Shown: one piece after another, positions 10,879 through 23,070 of the stretch | How the letters are laid out: each line of letters starts with the position of its first letter | Numbering within the stretch: position 1 is the stretch's first letter | NCBI RefSeq assembly: GCF_000006565.2 | Contig: NC_031480.1 | Span: forward strand, 6,255,170-6,319,169 | DNA length: 64,000 nucleotides | DNA from: Toxoplasma gondii ME49 | Taxonomy: Eukaryota > Apicomplexa > Conoidasida > Eucoccidiorida > Sarcocystidae | Direction: 5' to 3' | Translations under genes and position numbers: made by a program | The notes under the pieces: generated by a model | What the model saw: only the letters and a program-made list of their open reading frames with translations | What the model was told of the DNA's origin: nothing | Database searches by the model: none

Positions 10879-11843
10879 CAGGGCGGGCAGCGATGGAAAT
10901 GAAAGGGAAGAGGATCAGTTTTCCCGAGAGGGCGGCTTTACAACATCATTTTGTCCATCCGGGCAGCTGTACAACGGCATTTCTGGCTTGACCGCGTAAC
11001 TGAATGGGTGCTGGCCAAAAGTATCTCGCCATTTCCTCCTTTGTAGAGAAATCTCAATTCAACATTCTGGATCGTGTTCCTGGCTTCCCCAGTCGCTTGT
11101 TCTGAATAATTGAGGCCCATAGTGTCACTGGAAGGTGGCTGCGGAACAAGGGTAACGACACTGTCGTCGATTTGTCACACTAAATCTGCCAGTGCTCCCC
11201 TCCACAGTTGATGTAGAGTTCATGTTTATCACAGTAACATGTCGCCGTAGATGTCAAGTCGTACAGCAACAGCTAGTGGATAACTGGCCGGATATGGCCG
11301 GAGAGGCATCTAGTTTGGTTCCCTGAGTGCATAAATTTAGATATAGATGCTTGTCTTTGAAAAACAGTGCTGGCTTGAAGTCCAACATTATTCGTTGTCT
11401 TAAACCGTCAGGTGGAGTGTGGGTGTACAGCAACCATAAAGAACTTGGTTGTCTGTATCTCATACCTGAAGCCAAATTTAGTATTCTAGGCAATACAGTG
11501 TCTCTGTCCCTGCCACGAGTCAGGCAAGTGAAGTGCTTTAGCAGTTACAACGCCTGAGTATTTGTCGGAAGCCGCGCAGCTAGGTATCGACTATGTGAAG
11601 TGTTTCAGCGCCGGCAGACATGAATGTTCCGCGAAACAGCATAATTTTCTGATGTATGCAAGCACTTTGGAGTTGTCTGCCACATTGTTACTTGAATGCT
11701 CTCTTCTCAGATGTTAGTGCTGGGAGGTTCCGGAGAACGATGAAAGTGAGAAAGCGGAGAGACTGTCCCCGGCTTGTACCTTATCCATTTCGCCTGCAAG
11801 GCCATATACTAGGAGCAGTGAAGTTGTTCTAGCGGATCAAATG
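10879..11843. other. convergent 3' intergenic region with a degenerate repeat
   Basis: Lies between the 3' end of the plus-strand SNARE gene and the 3' end of the minus-strand membrane protein gene. It holds both 3' UTRs and the degenerate repeat at about 11320-11500. No gene was found. Confidence 0.5.
11320..11500 (-). repeat. diverged interspersed repeat, second copy near 40500-40690
   Basis: Read on the minus strand this stretch aligns by eye with the plus strand at 40500-40690. Shared blocks include CTAGAATACT/CTAGGATACT, AGACAACC(A/G)AGTTCTTTA and AATGTTGGACTTCAA/AGTGTTGGAGTTCAA in the same order and similar spacing. Translations share RQPSSL followed by LLYT or FLYT. The source is unknown: a fragment of organellar DNA or an old transposon are both possible. 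Confidence 0.5.
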
Positions 11844-13633
11844 CTACTCACTGATCATTTTGAAGCCAGCTGCCCACATAATGAACAAAAGAGAGAGAAG
11901 AACTAGCGTTGGAACGTTGAAAGAGAATAGATTCGAAACAGAGAAGAAAGGGACTAGACGCGTGGACATCATGCAGTCGGTCGTCCGGTGGACGGGAGTT
12001 TGATTATTTTTACCAGGATCGAGAGCGACAAAACTCCCCGTGTTTCCGTAGATTGCAGCAACCTGATATGGGAGGGAATAACGAAGCGCAGGTGAGACAT
12101 TCGTTTGCTTGCTCTCTCACGTTAGTGAAGAAGGACAATCCCGCTACTGCGCAATATGAACAGCAGAACGCAACTACGAGATTCTGAGTTTTCCTTGCAT
12201 CGGCTTCTTCAGACGTTATTAGAAAGAAAATCCCCATAGAAACTGCGCTAAGCCAAAGAAGGTAGAGGAGCCCTGCGATAACAAGGTTTCCGGTTAGCAT
12301 TCCCGCAATGCCAAGGTGTCCCGGGATGAACCTGGCGTCGTATACAGAGCAGTGCCTACACGTGAAGCCAAACATTTCGATCGGGCTTAGACGTACCCGG
12401 ATACGAAGCAGTAGAGCAGATTCGCACATAGGACGCAGAATGCTCGGCAGGCGACTAGCCAGCCGAATGGTTCCTAGTAATGCAAAAACGAAGATTAAGG
12501 AAGTCAGCAACTTGTCGTACCAACTAGGGTAACGGTAAATACCTTTTCCATCCCTCGTAACAACGTGGTCGCTCTTCCAAGGCGTTCCAGCCATTTCAGG
12601 GACTGGATCGATCTCAGAGCGAAAAGTGAGCCTGCAAGGCCCATAGAGAAAGCCAGAAGGACACCCAGCAGAGACGATACAGGGAAAACTGTGAACCGCG
12701 CAATCCAGTACGTCTCAACCTGCATCATTATCACAGGCGCAATCCTACCATTGATGAAGAGAATGAAACCGACAGACAAGTAGAAGTAACCGCTAAAAGC
12801 AGGAAGATACTGCCGAATGTACTGTGCTGTCTTCCTGACAAGACAGGAAGGCCATCATCGTGCTATCAATAGTCATCTACCCTGAGACGCTTACGCATAT
12901 TTCAACCCAAATATCGCTCCTGGTATCTGATATAAATGATTCTACTCTAGCAAATCGTCTCCCACGTAAAACTTGGCCAGGCTTACCAGGGCTATGTGCA
13001 CCACAAACTGTGGAAGAACGTAAATGAAGGACTGGTATTGTGCGGGAACCTCTTCAAACGACCGTATCTCAACTCCCTTGAGTTCGCTTGCTGGATGCAC
13101 AGCATGCGCATGCTGATAACCATAAACCGTTAGTCTGGCCCACTGTACAGAGATGGTCGCAGGGCTTACTGACAATTCTCCAATACCTAATTCAGCCTTT
13201 GCCTGAGCCTAAAGAATGCACGAAATGACTATCTCAACGCTCACTGTCTTGGACGCGCGACCGCTTACCACCCGTAGTTGCGCTTGTCTATAACCTTCGA
13301 TTGAGGAGCTTTCAGTGCCCGAATCGTACGGTTTCGGCTGCATTTCCGGGTTATGAAAGAGGAAGACGGTGCCGCATGCACCTGTTCACTGCCTTACCAT
13401 GCGTGTCAAAGGCCGCCCCTGCATGGCACTGAGGCAGTCCTCAATTTTCGGCGGTCGAGGTAGGATGTAGACTTCACGTGGTTCCCTGGCAAAGCAAACA
13501 TGCCAGGTATGAAACAAGAAGAAAACTCTGTCGATCCACTGCTGAAATCTTACACGTTCAATTTTTTCATTGTTACTAGCGTTGATAGCTTCAAGCCTGC
13601 CTTCTGAGCCAGGTAAGCCGCCAATTCCCCTGG
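11844..13633 (-). CDS. polytopic membrane protein, 5' end unresolved
   Basis: Exons on the minus strand: 13633-13398, 13337-13269, 13208-12987, 12809-12521, 12473-12121, 12062-11844. All junctions are phase-consistent and end at TAG. The model yields about 460 residues: a soluble N-terminal part (VYILPRPPKIEDCLSAMQ), then hydrophobic segments near FIYVLPQFVVHIALYL, YLSVGFILFINGRIAPV, FPVSSLLGVLLAFSMGLAG, VIAGLLYLLWLSAVSMGIFF and VPTLVLLSLLFIMWAAGF, so at least five to six spans. A Cys pair lies in FTCRHCSVYDARF. The first exon enters in phase 1, so more coding sequence lies upstream. One candidate upstream exon ends at a GTAAGT donor near 13898; another possible start is the signal-like MRKHACFVLGSLSLAA at 13714, joined by a 32-nt intron, which seems too short. 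Two of the introns called here are only about 47 and 58 nt. I do not recognise the family. Confidence 0.65.
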
Positions 13634-15225
13634 CTGAAAGTCAAATATTGGTTCGCCGAAACCACCCGCCGCCAGAGATAAAGAACCCAGAACAAAGCAG
13701 GCGTGTTTCCGCATCTTGAAAGCAAGATAGCACATCTGAGGAAGCAAAGAGGAGACCAAATGCGTGGTATGTTTCTCCCGCGCAGCGTACTAAGCTACGA
13801 GCAAAATTGTCGTCTTTCTGCCGGTGGAGATGTACATACACCTGTGAGGGAAGTGCGCCATACCAGCAAGTGTGCTGCGTGTGCTTATTTCTGAACTTAC
13901 GCTTCCAACATTTGAGAAATTCGTATCGGTCGAACCAGGTGTGCAAAATTGTCTTTTGGCTCGGCGGTCTGAGACGATGCCCCTATGTTCGATGCCTCGG
14001 GCTTTCGTAGCCACACTGCAGATTAAAGCTGGAAAACGTCTGTGAAGTCTTGTATAACCAGGGATGAGTGCGTCCGGGAATGACTTCTTCCCTGCATGTA
14101 CGAGATACAGGTTAGGGTTAAGTCGTAATGTGTCTTTCACCCATAAGGCTGCCGCGGACGTCCGCGTTATCCATAAGAGTGAAGCAACTTATGCGCTGCT
14201 CCCCTGTAAACGACAGATGAACGATCGAACTGAGACCAACGTACTACACCCATTGGCATCGCCATAACAGAAATAGATAATTGTGCCGGTGGTGTTGTGG
14301 AATCGTGGTGGACCAGCTTAGGGGCTTCCTGTTCACTGAGAGACTCCCGAAAAAATGGTTCCTGAGGCTATCCACTAAAAGCAATAAGGATACAATAACA
14401 AAGCGTAATCACTGAATGCATGGCCACCTGAGCATAGCTGCCGACAAAGGACCGGTTCGTCCGAGCCATGACGTATCATCCGCGAGAGTAATGTACGCAG
14501 GATTTCATTTCACCACGATTGCGTCCTGTATTAAGCTAGGCAGTATGTTTTGGTAGATGCGGATGCATATCTGTAGGTACAGCCGGTAACGCTTATGCAG
14601 ACTCTTGGATGCTTTAGTGCATGTCGGTCAGTTCTTTAACACGTTGCTCTCTACAAGATTTTCTACGAGAGCGTCATTCAAAACACGTTGCTCTGACTCC
14701 TTTCGAGTGGCATCCCTGCCAAGTTTCGCGTGAGTGATGTATTTGCCTCGTAACTCTTGAGCGTCATACTGACGTTGGTGAACCACAAAAGACCAGCTGT
14801 GTTATGACAAGCCAGCATATGCGTGTTTGCTGCAGGACACCATGATTGTGGCAGCTGCCAGGTAACCGATACACGAGGTATATTTACAAGCCTTGTTCGA
14901 GGAATGTTCGAAACTGATAGAAACCGTCATCGTTCAAGAATATAGTGCGACACGGGCATGCACCTCACTGCGAACGGAGCTGCACTGAAACGATCTCTAT
15001 CTATTTTGCCTACGACGGCAAACTTGAAGAAAAACCTCACATAAAATAGTTTTCTCATACTTCTCCTTGTTCTGTAGCGTTTATCGCTTCTCGTATCCTT
15101 CGCTGGCCACTACCTAGTCACGAACGCACATGCCAGGCTCATTGTCACTGACATTACGGACGATGATTACAATCAATTCATTGTATTTTCTCTGCCCTCA
15201 CTTGCGGCGGTGACAAGGCAGTGTG
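13634..15225. other. mostly noncoding; may hold 5' exons of the membrane protein gene
   Basis: The upstream part of the minus-strand membrane protein gene must lie here (possible exon ending at 13898 and possible start at 13714). From about 14290 to 15220 no coding signal, repeat or RNA gene was recognised; this part should hold the 3' UTR of the large coiled-coil gene. Confidence 0.4.
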
Positions 15226-18200
15226 TTATTTGTCGATCACTTCCGCGGCTCCTGCGTCCGCTAAGCGTGCTCTCAGTTGTGCACAGGATCGCTCATATGT
15301 TTCCTGCTCAAACAGTACGCACATCACACAAGAGAAGAAACCGGCCCACTTTTTACCGGTGCAACCACCGTAGGACACGTTGTTGGTTGTTCTTCACAGG
15401 TGATCGGCAGCTGCAGAGACACCCACTGGCATTTGCGCGACGAACTTACCTTGATCCTCTCTGTTATCCTGGTATCATTTTCCATTCGTTCTTCAATTAG
15501 TCCCCACATCTGCGAACACAGAGGCAACAACACATCGCATGTTTTGCGCACTACGCGAAAAATACGCGAGACTTATCGGCTGCGGTGAACACAGTTAGAG
15601 CCCTTCTTTCGCAAATTTATTTCGAAACTCACCGCATCATCCAACTCTTCCAGGTACATGCATCTTTTGGTGAGCTCAAAAAGCTGCTCTTCAAGGGCTG
15701 CGATGCGTTTCTCCTGTATCTTGACAAGGCGCGTCGCTCGTTTGAGGGATCTAGCCGTCTGCTCTGTGTCTTGGATCGGCTGGATCGCCTCTGGATTTGG
15801 ACGTTTTATTACAGAATTTGAAAATCCTTCATTGCTTTTAGACACATCATTTGGAGACTTGAGAGGGATTTCTGAGGAAACATCCTCTACACGTTTGTCA
15901 TCAAGAGCTTCCGCTGGTGACAAATCATGAGACACGGGCCTGTCGTTCTCGGTCCCCATGAGCTGCAAGTGCGCCCGCACAGAGAGGAACGACAATGTGT
16001 TTGGGCCTTACTAGCGTGCCCCCTCTGACGGCGTTTATCTGCCGGCTGCTCATGTGTTCGACATTACCAGTTGGGTCCAAGCACGCTCAGAATAACATCT
16101 GTTTTCCACGGCGGCCGACACATCGCATATGGTGGCCTATTAGGGTCCTTTTGTTTGCGCAGTTCATGGTCTCCCTTCGTGATTTACTGTTTGATGATTA
16201 GTGAAAACAAAACTTCCCTCGTGGTACTTTATAGTCTGTCATGAGAACGGAAATACTCAGCGTCAATAGGCTAAAGCAGATGAGGACAAATACATTCAGT
16301 CACCAAAGACACTTTGGCAGATTCACGTTCCATTGACTCCGTGCGTATGTCTGAACCGGCAGATGGGTGTCCCTTTAGTTCAATAAATAATGCATACCTG
16401 TGGAGGCGAATCCGATAACGCTTGCTTAGAAGAAGCTGCCTGTGTTTGAAAATCGTTAGAGTCCAAAGCAGCACTAGAAAGATGCTGTTCATGAGAGGGC
16501 ACTCCTAACTGAAGGTCGTTTGTTATGAACCACGATAATGCCGTTCGCAGCGTCCCTGCAGACATGCAGACACCTTTTCACACGTTCTGGTCACAGACCC
16601 GCACCACACGAAGCTGTCAGATTTGATCACTTCGTGTCGATGGCGCATGAAACAAGCTGCTCTATTGACTTCGCAGTGGCAGACACCTCTCGCACCTGTC
16701 AAAGCCCCTTAAATATCCGGAAGTGGCAAAAAAGGTCACCGATAAAAACAGCTGCCATGGACCAAACATGACACTGAAGAAGCAACTTCTATAGGTCGAG
16801 CGTTTAACTGCAAAATTATTGTTACTTTCGTCTTGGCTCATTTCTTCAAGTCCGCCGACAATCGTCTCCATCTTGCGTCTGCTGTTGAACACCGCCCTGA
16901 ATTACATTTGGCAAACACGGAAGGCCAGATTTTTAGCGCCAAAGGCTGTGGTGTGTGGATCGTGATTCCATTACTGTCCATCTTAGGTACTTACTGTCTC
17001 AAAAGTTGATTTTCCTTTCTCATATCTCGCACTTCCATCGCCATCTGAATACACAAAACACGAGGTAGAATGAAGGCAGCTTGGTAGTTGGCGTTGCCTC
17101 GTTTGCTTGTCATGTATTGTGCAAATGGCTGCTCGGCGTGTAAAGCTTTCCATACCTGTTTCACATCTTCGTACGCTTTCATGGCTCTTCGTAGTCCAGA
17201 AGAGTCACGCAACCCAGAAAACTCTTCTTCTGCCAGGTGTCTCTCTAATCGAGCTCGTGTTTGGTCCATCAGTGTCTTGAAAAACAACTCTGCCCTTAGC
17301 TTCTTCCCGTTGGATTTAATCTGGCCATCGGACGTGTCCCGACACTGTCTTATCGCCTGTGCTGTGTGGCGTGTTGTTGTTCGATCACTGCCGCCGTACG
17401 GAATGTTTCCCTTAGGAGAGAGTTTCACGCTAGTACAGATTCCATGGAAATAGGGTCCAGTCTTATCGCCGTAACTGTCATCTTCGTCGCTGTCGAGCGT
17501 GTCAATGCCCTGTCTCCAAGCATGCGAAAAAGATGGAAGACTCGGCCAAACTCGGTCCGACGGTTCCTCGTCACAACGGCGCACCGACCGCGTTCTTCCT
17601 GCAGCACGAATTCAAGATTTTCAGCGACCAACCGTCTTACACACTACCTCGCTCCTTCAATCTGTACCCAACTGTGTGTGTCCTGTCTGATCATTTCGAG
17701 TTTCTTAATGAGACGGGGGTGTATCCACTTTCTGATGCAAACGATCCACGAAGTGCTTACCTTGTGCGAACTGCCGCGGGACGCTTTCGATTGCCTGTTG
17801 GCGTCTCCGCCCATTTGATGCCATTCCCTCTTCTGTCTCCTCCAGCGTTCGCGGGCTGCCTCGAAGACTCGCGCCACTACACTGGATAAGCTCCATTTTC
17901 GTGGCGTTACTCTTTGCCTCGAAACATTCTCTGGCATTGCAAGCTCGCTGAAGCTGTCCAGTTTCCACGTGCCCCGAAGGGCTCGTTAAAGCATCCGTGA
18001 ATAACTCTTCATCCTGGTCTACCCCCGCCATAAGCTTCGAATAACCCTCGGTACGGCTATCGGCCAACCGTCCTTCGGCAAAACCCGCACCTCCCTCATA
18101 AGTCGTGAAGTCACCGTTGGCGTCAGGCACCATGACTGCATTCTCCCGAATTGGGGCCACCCGCCGCGTGTACTGTCTGAGAGCTTCAAGGGCTATCTCT

Positions 18201-21200
18201 TCTTCTGCGCGGAGCTCATCCCCATCGTAAGTTTCAGCGCTTGCGCTTGCAATCCATGGAGACGAAAGGGTCTCGCTCTCGACCGAGTCATCACCCACTT
18301 TCCGCTCACGAAGGATGTTGCAACTGAATTTAGATTTGTCGTTCTCCACAGGGTATTTACTATAGTTATCCTTTCTTGTTTCTTCAATTCGGCACACGCC
18401 TCCAGCGAAAATGTCTTCGCAGCCTTCCAGCTCAAGCCGCTCTTTGCCAGCTCCCTTTGTGCACAACTCGTCTTGTGAGCTGAATTCCTCGGACAACCAT
18501 TCTTCGAGATTGTCCAATCTCCTCAGCGGTGCGACTTCTCGACTCTCTTCAGGGGATCGCTTTCGAGCGTCTTCGCTTCTTCGTGGTCCCTGGTTCCGCG
18601 TTGGCCTTTGGTCCATGTGCAATGCATAAGCATTCAATTTGGCAGGTCGAAACTCCAGCATACTGTCAGATATACCACGCTCGTCTTGTGCCATAGAATT
18701 CGTTGTCGAAGTCGTATGTGCCCCCGGCTGATCTCTTTCAGTGCATCCCGTATCGGTTTTACCTCTAGATCTGTTCACTAAGCGCGTCCCTGTCTCCTGA
18801 AAAGGAAAGGTGGAAACGCAACTTCGATGGTCGCGTCCAACAGGGTAACCCTACATAGACAACATTATCGAGCCATACTGTGACCAAAGGAAACGTAATT
18901 CCATCCACAGTAAAAACCGGTCATAACGTGTCCATAGCTTATTATCTCCGTCACTAGAGGCATTGTCTTACCGTTTCTCCATCGGCAGTCATTTCTCTGT
19001 TCCCTGCGGAGGAACGCGGACAGAATGATTTCCCTGTACGCAAGATTTCCGGTGCCTTTTCATGATGTTCCGCCAAGTAGTGCATGTAATCTCTTGAGAG
19101 AGAGAACTTCTCTGCCAACTCCGCCAGGATCTCCTCTTCCTTTTGAGCAACTCCCTGCTGCGCCAAGTCGATAAGACTCTCTTTATGTCTCACCAGAGCA
19201 ATCAACCTTGCGATCTGACAGAAACAAACGCCACAACATCGACACCTGTTTCTAAACCTTGCTAGCAGGAGAACAGTAACATCTGGATGAAGTGTCTTCA
19301 TGATCTCTTGTAATCTGAATATCCCCCAAGGCCTTTCGAATTTGGAAGCCTGCCCACACGTGACAACTCGGAGAAAAATATTTATCAACGAAAATATGCT
19401 ATATCTGTAACCCCAGGATATAGAGGTCCAACTCGATAAGAAAGTGCAACAGCATCGAGGACAGGTTTTCTCAACACCGCGAACGTGTCTTTCCAATTAG
19501 CTCATCCTCCCGATCATGCACGATATCTACTGGGACACGAGGGCTTTTGGTATCTTTATCACCCTGTCGCCCACGCTTCCCACCGAGAAAACGCTCGACT
19601 TCACGACTGCTAAACCGTTTCATAAGGTCGTTATTTCAGCTGTTCCCACTTCAGCGTCTTTCGCCGCTAGAAACGGATGTTGGGTAGCACCCCCCAAGCT
19701 GTCCTTCGGTCGTGCAGCTGTGTCCCTCTCAAGGGGAGGCTGTTCCTGAGTCGATTTGGCCAGCCCGCCGCCGGTAGCTATTCTTGTGGGCTTCTGTCGG
19801 TCCTCCATCTTTTCCCTGTTGGACGCGCACACACAAATGGTGGTTTCCATGTTTGCGAATCGCAAAGGTTGACCGCACCATTGAGCATACACATCCAGAG
19901 CATCACAGATTCCTCGAGAAATAAAGAGGTTACGGCGCATCCTCGAGAAATAAAGAGGTTACGCCGCATCCTCGAGAAATAAAGAGGTTACGGCGCACAT
20001 TTTGGCTCTTCTTCTCGTCGTATGAAGGCATACAACATATAAACACCCACAATCAGACAGCACGGTTACTAGCATGACGTATACAAACCGATATTATTTA
20101 TATATATATATATATAGCATTGAACGTAGATGTAGAAGAAACAGTACGCAGCATCCACTGATCTGCCTGCACCCAGATGTTTTCTAAGCTAAAACAACGC
20201 ACTTGCTCTGAAGGTCTTCGAACAACTTCAGCTTTTCTTGTAGTGGAGGACAGACCACCGCAGTGTCATCCTGCGCTCTCTGGCGTGTTCGAAGCTCTGT
20301 TTTCATAAAGACATCGCATCCAAATAACAACAAGCTGCACAAAGGCACGCTACAAACTGTCCTCTCCATGATGATTTCTTCGGAACAAGCTGAGCTTGTC
20401 GGAAGAACGACGCTCAACGAACACAACAGACTGAACTAAACAGTTCACTCTCACTCCTTCTGTTTAGCCAAACATGCGCTGCGCTGCTACACTCACGGCC
20501 ATCATCAGACTCTTCGCCATTTCCAATTGAGGTGTTTATAGGTATTGAATTCTCAACTGGTTGACTGTCTGAAGGAGCTTCCGTACGTTTTCGCTCCACC
20601 GAATCTCCACGTGACTGTTTGATTGACATGGGACTCTCGTTACGACTGGAGAAAGACCGATTTCCGCTGGAGATGCTGCTGGCCTGACGGGAAGCCTGCT
20701 TAGAAGACTCCGCGGAGGATGACGCTTCAGGCTGGTCAAGGGTCTCCGGAGGTGCGGGACTATCTGGTGCCTCAGCGGACACGGGCAGCGTACGGGGACC
20801 ACAGGAAACCATTGAGGACCTTAAGGCTGCGTCATGGCGTGCCTCCTCATTTCGAGCTTCTTGAGCGAGCCAAGAAGTCGCAACGTCAGACCTCGGAAGA
20901 CTTGGCAGCGTTGGAAGCGGCTGCTCTTGACCGGTTGCTGCTACTCTACCCATAAACTCTCGAGTGAGGTATGCGTTTTCCTCTCGGATCATCTCCAGAG
21001 TCTTCTCCTTCTTTTCGAGCTCGCTACCGACAGCACCTAGCGTGTCCATACGATGTTTTAACAGGCCACTGAGTTTTGCAATCTGTGTCCGCACAAATAT
21101 ATCAGAAGCAGCAACAAATGTTCGAGTCTCGCAGGAGACTAATACGAGCTCGACCTGAGCACTGGAAAATAAGATTCCAGGTTTCTGAACCTAGTTGGAA

Positions 21201-23070
21201 GCACTGCAGCAAAAGCGGTTGTGCATCGCCATGTTGGAAGCAGGCGCCCCAATGTAGCGTTCAAATATACGAATGCCAACCAGACAATAGACTTCACCCG
21301 AGTACTACGCATGTTGCTTGCTGTACGTGGGATCGTCTACCTTTACTTCTTTCCACTGTCCCCGAGACATTCGCGGACGATGAACCTTACCTGTTCATCT
21401 CTTTCCCGAACCGCCGTCTCGGACGGTGGATCGCATATCCGGGGGCTGACGTCTGTGCGGATAGAACTTCGAGAAGCGAAGTCACCTCGCCGAGAACTAA
21501 CCGACGAAAACGATTTGAGCAGCTCCGAACTGCGCTGTCTGAAAATAAAACAAAACAACCGGAACGAAATCATTTCCCAAGTACTGACCACTACTTGTAA
21601 CTCAGAGTCACAACCAATGAAGCACACCAGTAACACCTCCTGCAGACAACTGCTCAGTGGCCCGGTGAGGAACGAAGATCGAAATCACCTCTACTTCACC
21701 CGGAGTCGTAATAAATCGTTTCAGTCTGTCTCTACACCATTTGTCCAGAATTTGTTTGCTAGTTAGACAGCGCAGGTTTTTGCATGCAAAGAAACAGCTA
21801 CAAAATAACGATTATCCCGCGCTTTGCCATAAACGTACTTGGATATCTCCTCGAACATCTGCAGCTTCTCTTTCATTGACAAGTATTCATAGCCATCCTG
21901 GTCACCAGCTGACACTGGCACGGGAACCTTGGTAGCTGATCCACCATTCTCTATCTTGAGAGGCGAAGAAGAGCTTTCTAGCGATGGATTTGATTCCAGA
22001 TCTCCCATCGCTGGCTCCGCGTCAGCATTCGGCTGCCCAGACTCAACAGAAGGGCTCTTGCCAGACTCCGGTTCATCTGCATGACCTTCGTTTACGACTG
22101 ATGCTTCTTGGTTCCCTATTTCGTCTATTTGTGCTCCCTTATCAAGCGACTGCAATTCGCTCGTCATCCCCGCGCCATCAGGAAGAAGTCCAAAACCCTG
22201 AGACGTGGGCTGTTGTACAACTGCTTCGGTTGCGTTTCCATCAACAAGAGTATTCTCGTTGCCAATACACATTAGACTGGAATTCGAGGGGCTTGATATA
22301 TTCCTATCCTGGAGGAGGCATGGGCACAGCGCTGAGGTGGAGTGCATAACATCATCCGTCTCTGAACATTTTCCCTCGGGCGCAGCATTATCGACGTCGT
22401 TTAACAGCATTTCACCCCCCTTGTCGGAAGATCCACTAGAACCCTCAGAACTAACTCTGCTGGGTTCAGTCCTATCTCTTGCATGGGCCGATTCCTGGAT
22501 CGGATCATCATCGGATGGCTGGAACTCCTCTGCCAGTCCAGTATACTTCCTCTGGGTCGGTGAAGACGACCCATTGTTCGAGGATAGAGGAGCGCAGCCA
22601 GACTGAGGCTGCACTGTGTTTTCGGTTGCAGCCAACGCATCTCCATCCCGGGGGGAACGCTGGTCCTCTAGTTGACTCGAACCCAATGTAGCGTCCGCCT
22701 CTGCACATTTTTCGTCAGTCGCAACATTTTCGATGTCGTTCAACAGCATTTCACCCACCTTGTTCGAAGAGCGACTAGAACACTCAGAACTACTTTTGCT
22801 GATTTCACTTCTGCCTGTGTCATGGGCCGAATCCGAGATCGGGTCAACATCAGACGACTGTAACGTCTCTGGTAGCGGTGTAGACATTCTTCGACTTGGG
22901 GAAGACGAACTGTTGTCCGGAGTTAACGCGGAGGTCAATGTTTGCAGTTGTGCCAGACTGCTGGTACCTGGTTGAGAGGTAGCCGGAGGCTCATTTTCAT
23001 TGGGTAGATCTTCGGAGCTCATATGGTTGCTGGTTCCCGTCGGCCCTGACACATTGATTGATTCGTCCAT
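15226..23070 (-). CDS. large Ser-rich / coiled-coil protein, about 1,601 aa in thirteen exons
   Basis: Minus-strand exons: 23070-21839, 21538-21391, 21082-20497, 20296-20203, 19815-19650, 19214-18972, 18796-17761, 17598-16995, 16896-16826, 16555-16398, 15962-15633, 15509-15450, 15303-15226. Every junction keeps frame (4,806 nt). The start at 23070 (TTTGCCATGGAC) has good context. Exon 1 is acidic, Ser-rich and disordered with two ~75-residue repeats. Exon 3 (IAKLSGLLKHRM onward), exon 6 (IARLIALVRHKE onward), exon 8 and exons 11-13 have heptad-like coiled coils. NYQAAFILPRVLCIQMAMEV in exon 8 looks like a conserved core. There is no enzyme domain or signal peptide, so a cytoskeletal or scaffold role is plausible. 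Weakest joins are exon 4 to 5 (reading on instead gives a stop at 20184) and the exon 5 donor (GAA|GTGGGA). The alternative is two separate genes, 23070-20184 and about 19850-15226. Confidence 0.6.
19912..19998. repeat. three tandem copies of a 29-bp unit
   Basis: Units at 19912-19940, 19941-19969 and 19970-19998, each beginning CCTCGAGAAATAAAGAGG. Copy 2 differs from copy 1 at one base (GCCGC for GGCGC) and copy 3 at its last base. In the gene model above it lies in the intron between exons 4 and 5. Confidence 0.9.
20092..20116. repeat. AT dinucleotide microsatellite
   Basis: An imperfect run of TA repeats (TATTATTTATATATATATAT and onward) just downstream of the 29-bp tandem repeat. It is likely length-variable and could serve as a genotyping marker. 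Confidence 0.8.
22354..22917 (-). repeat. two ~75-residue protein repeats in exon 1 of the coiled-coil gene
   Basis: Unit 1 spans 22917-22693 and unit 2 spans 22578-22354. They share SSSP, a DPI.(D/E)SAH block, a Ser cluster, GEMLLND(I/V)(E/D)N and KC.E.D in the same order. DNA identity is visible in the GEMLLND portion (AATGCTGTTAAACGACGT and similar). Confidence 0.8.
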
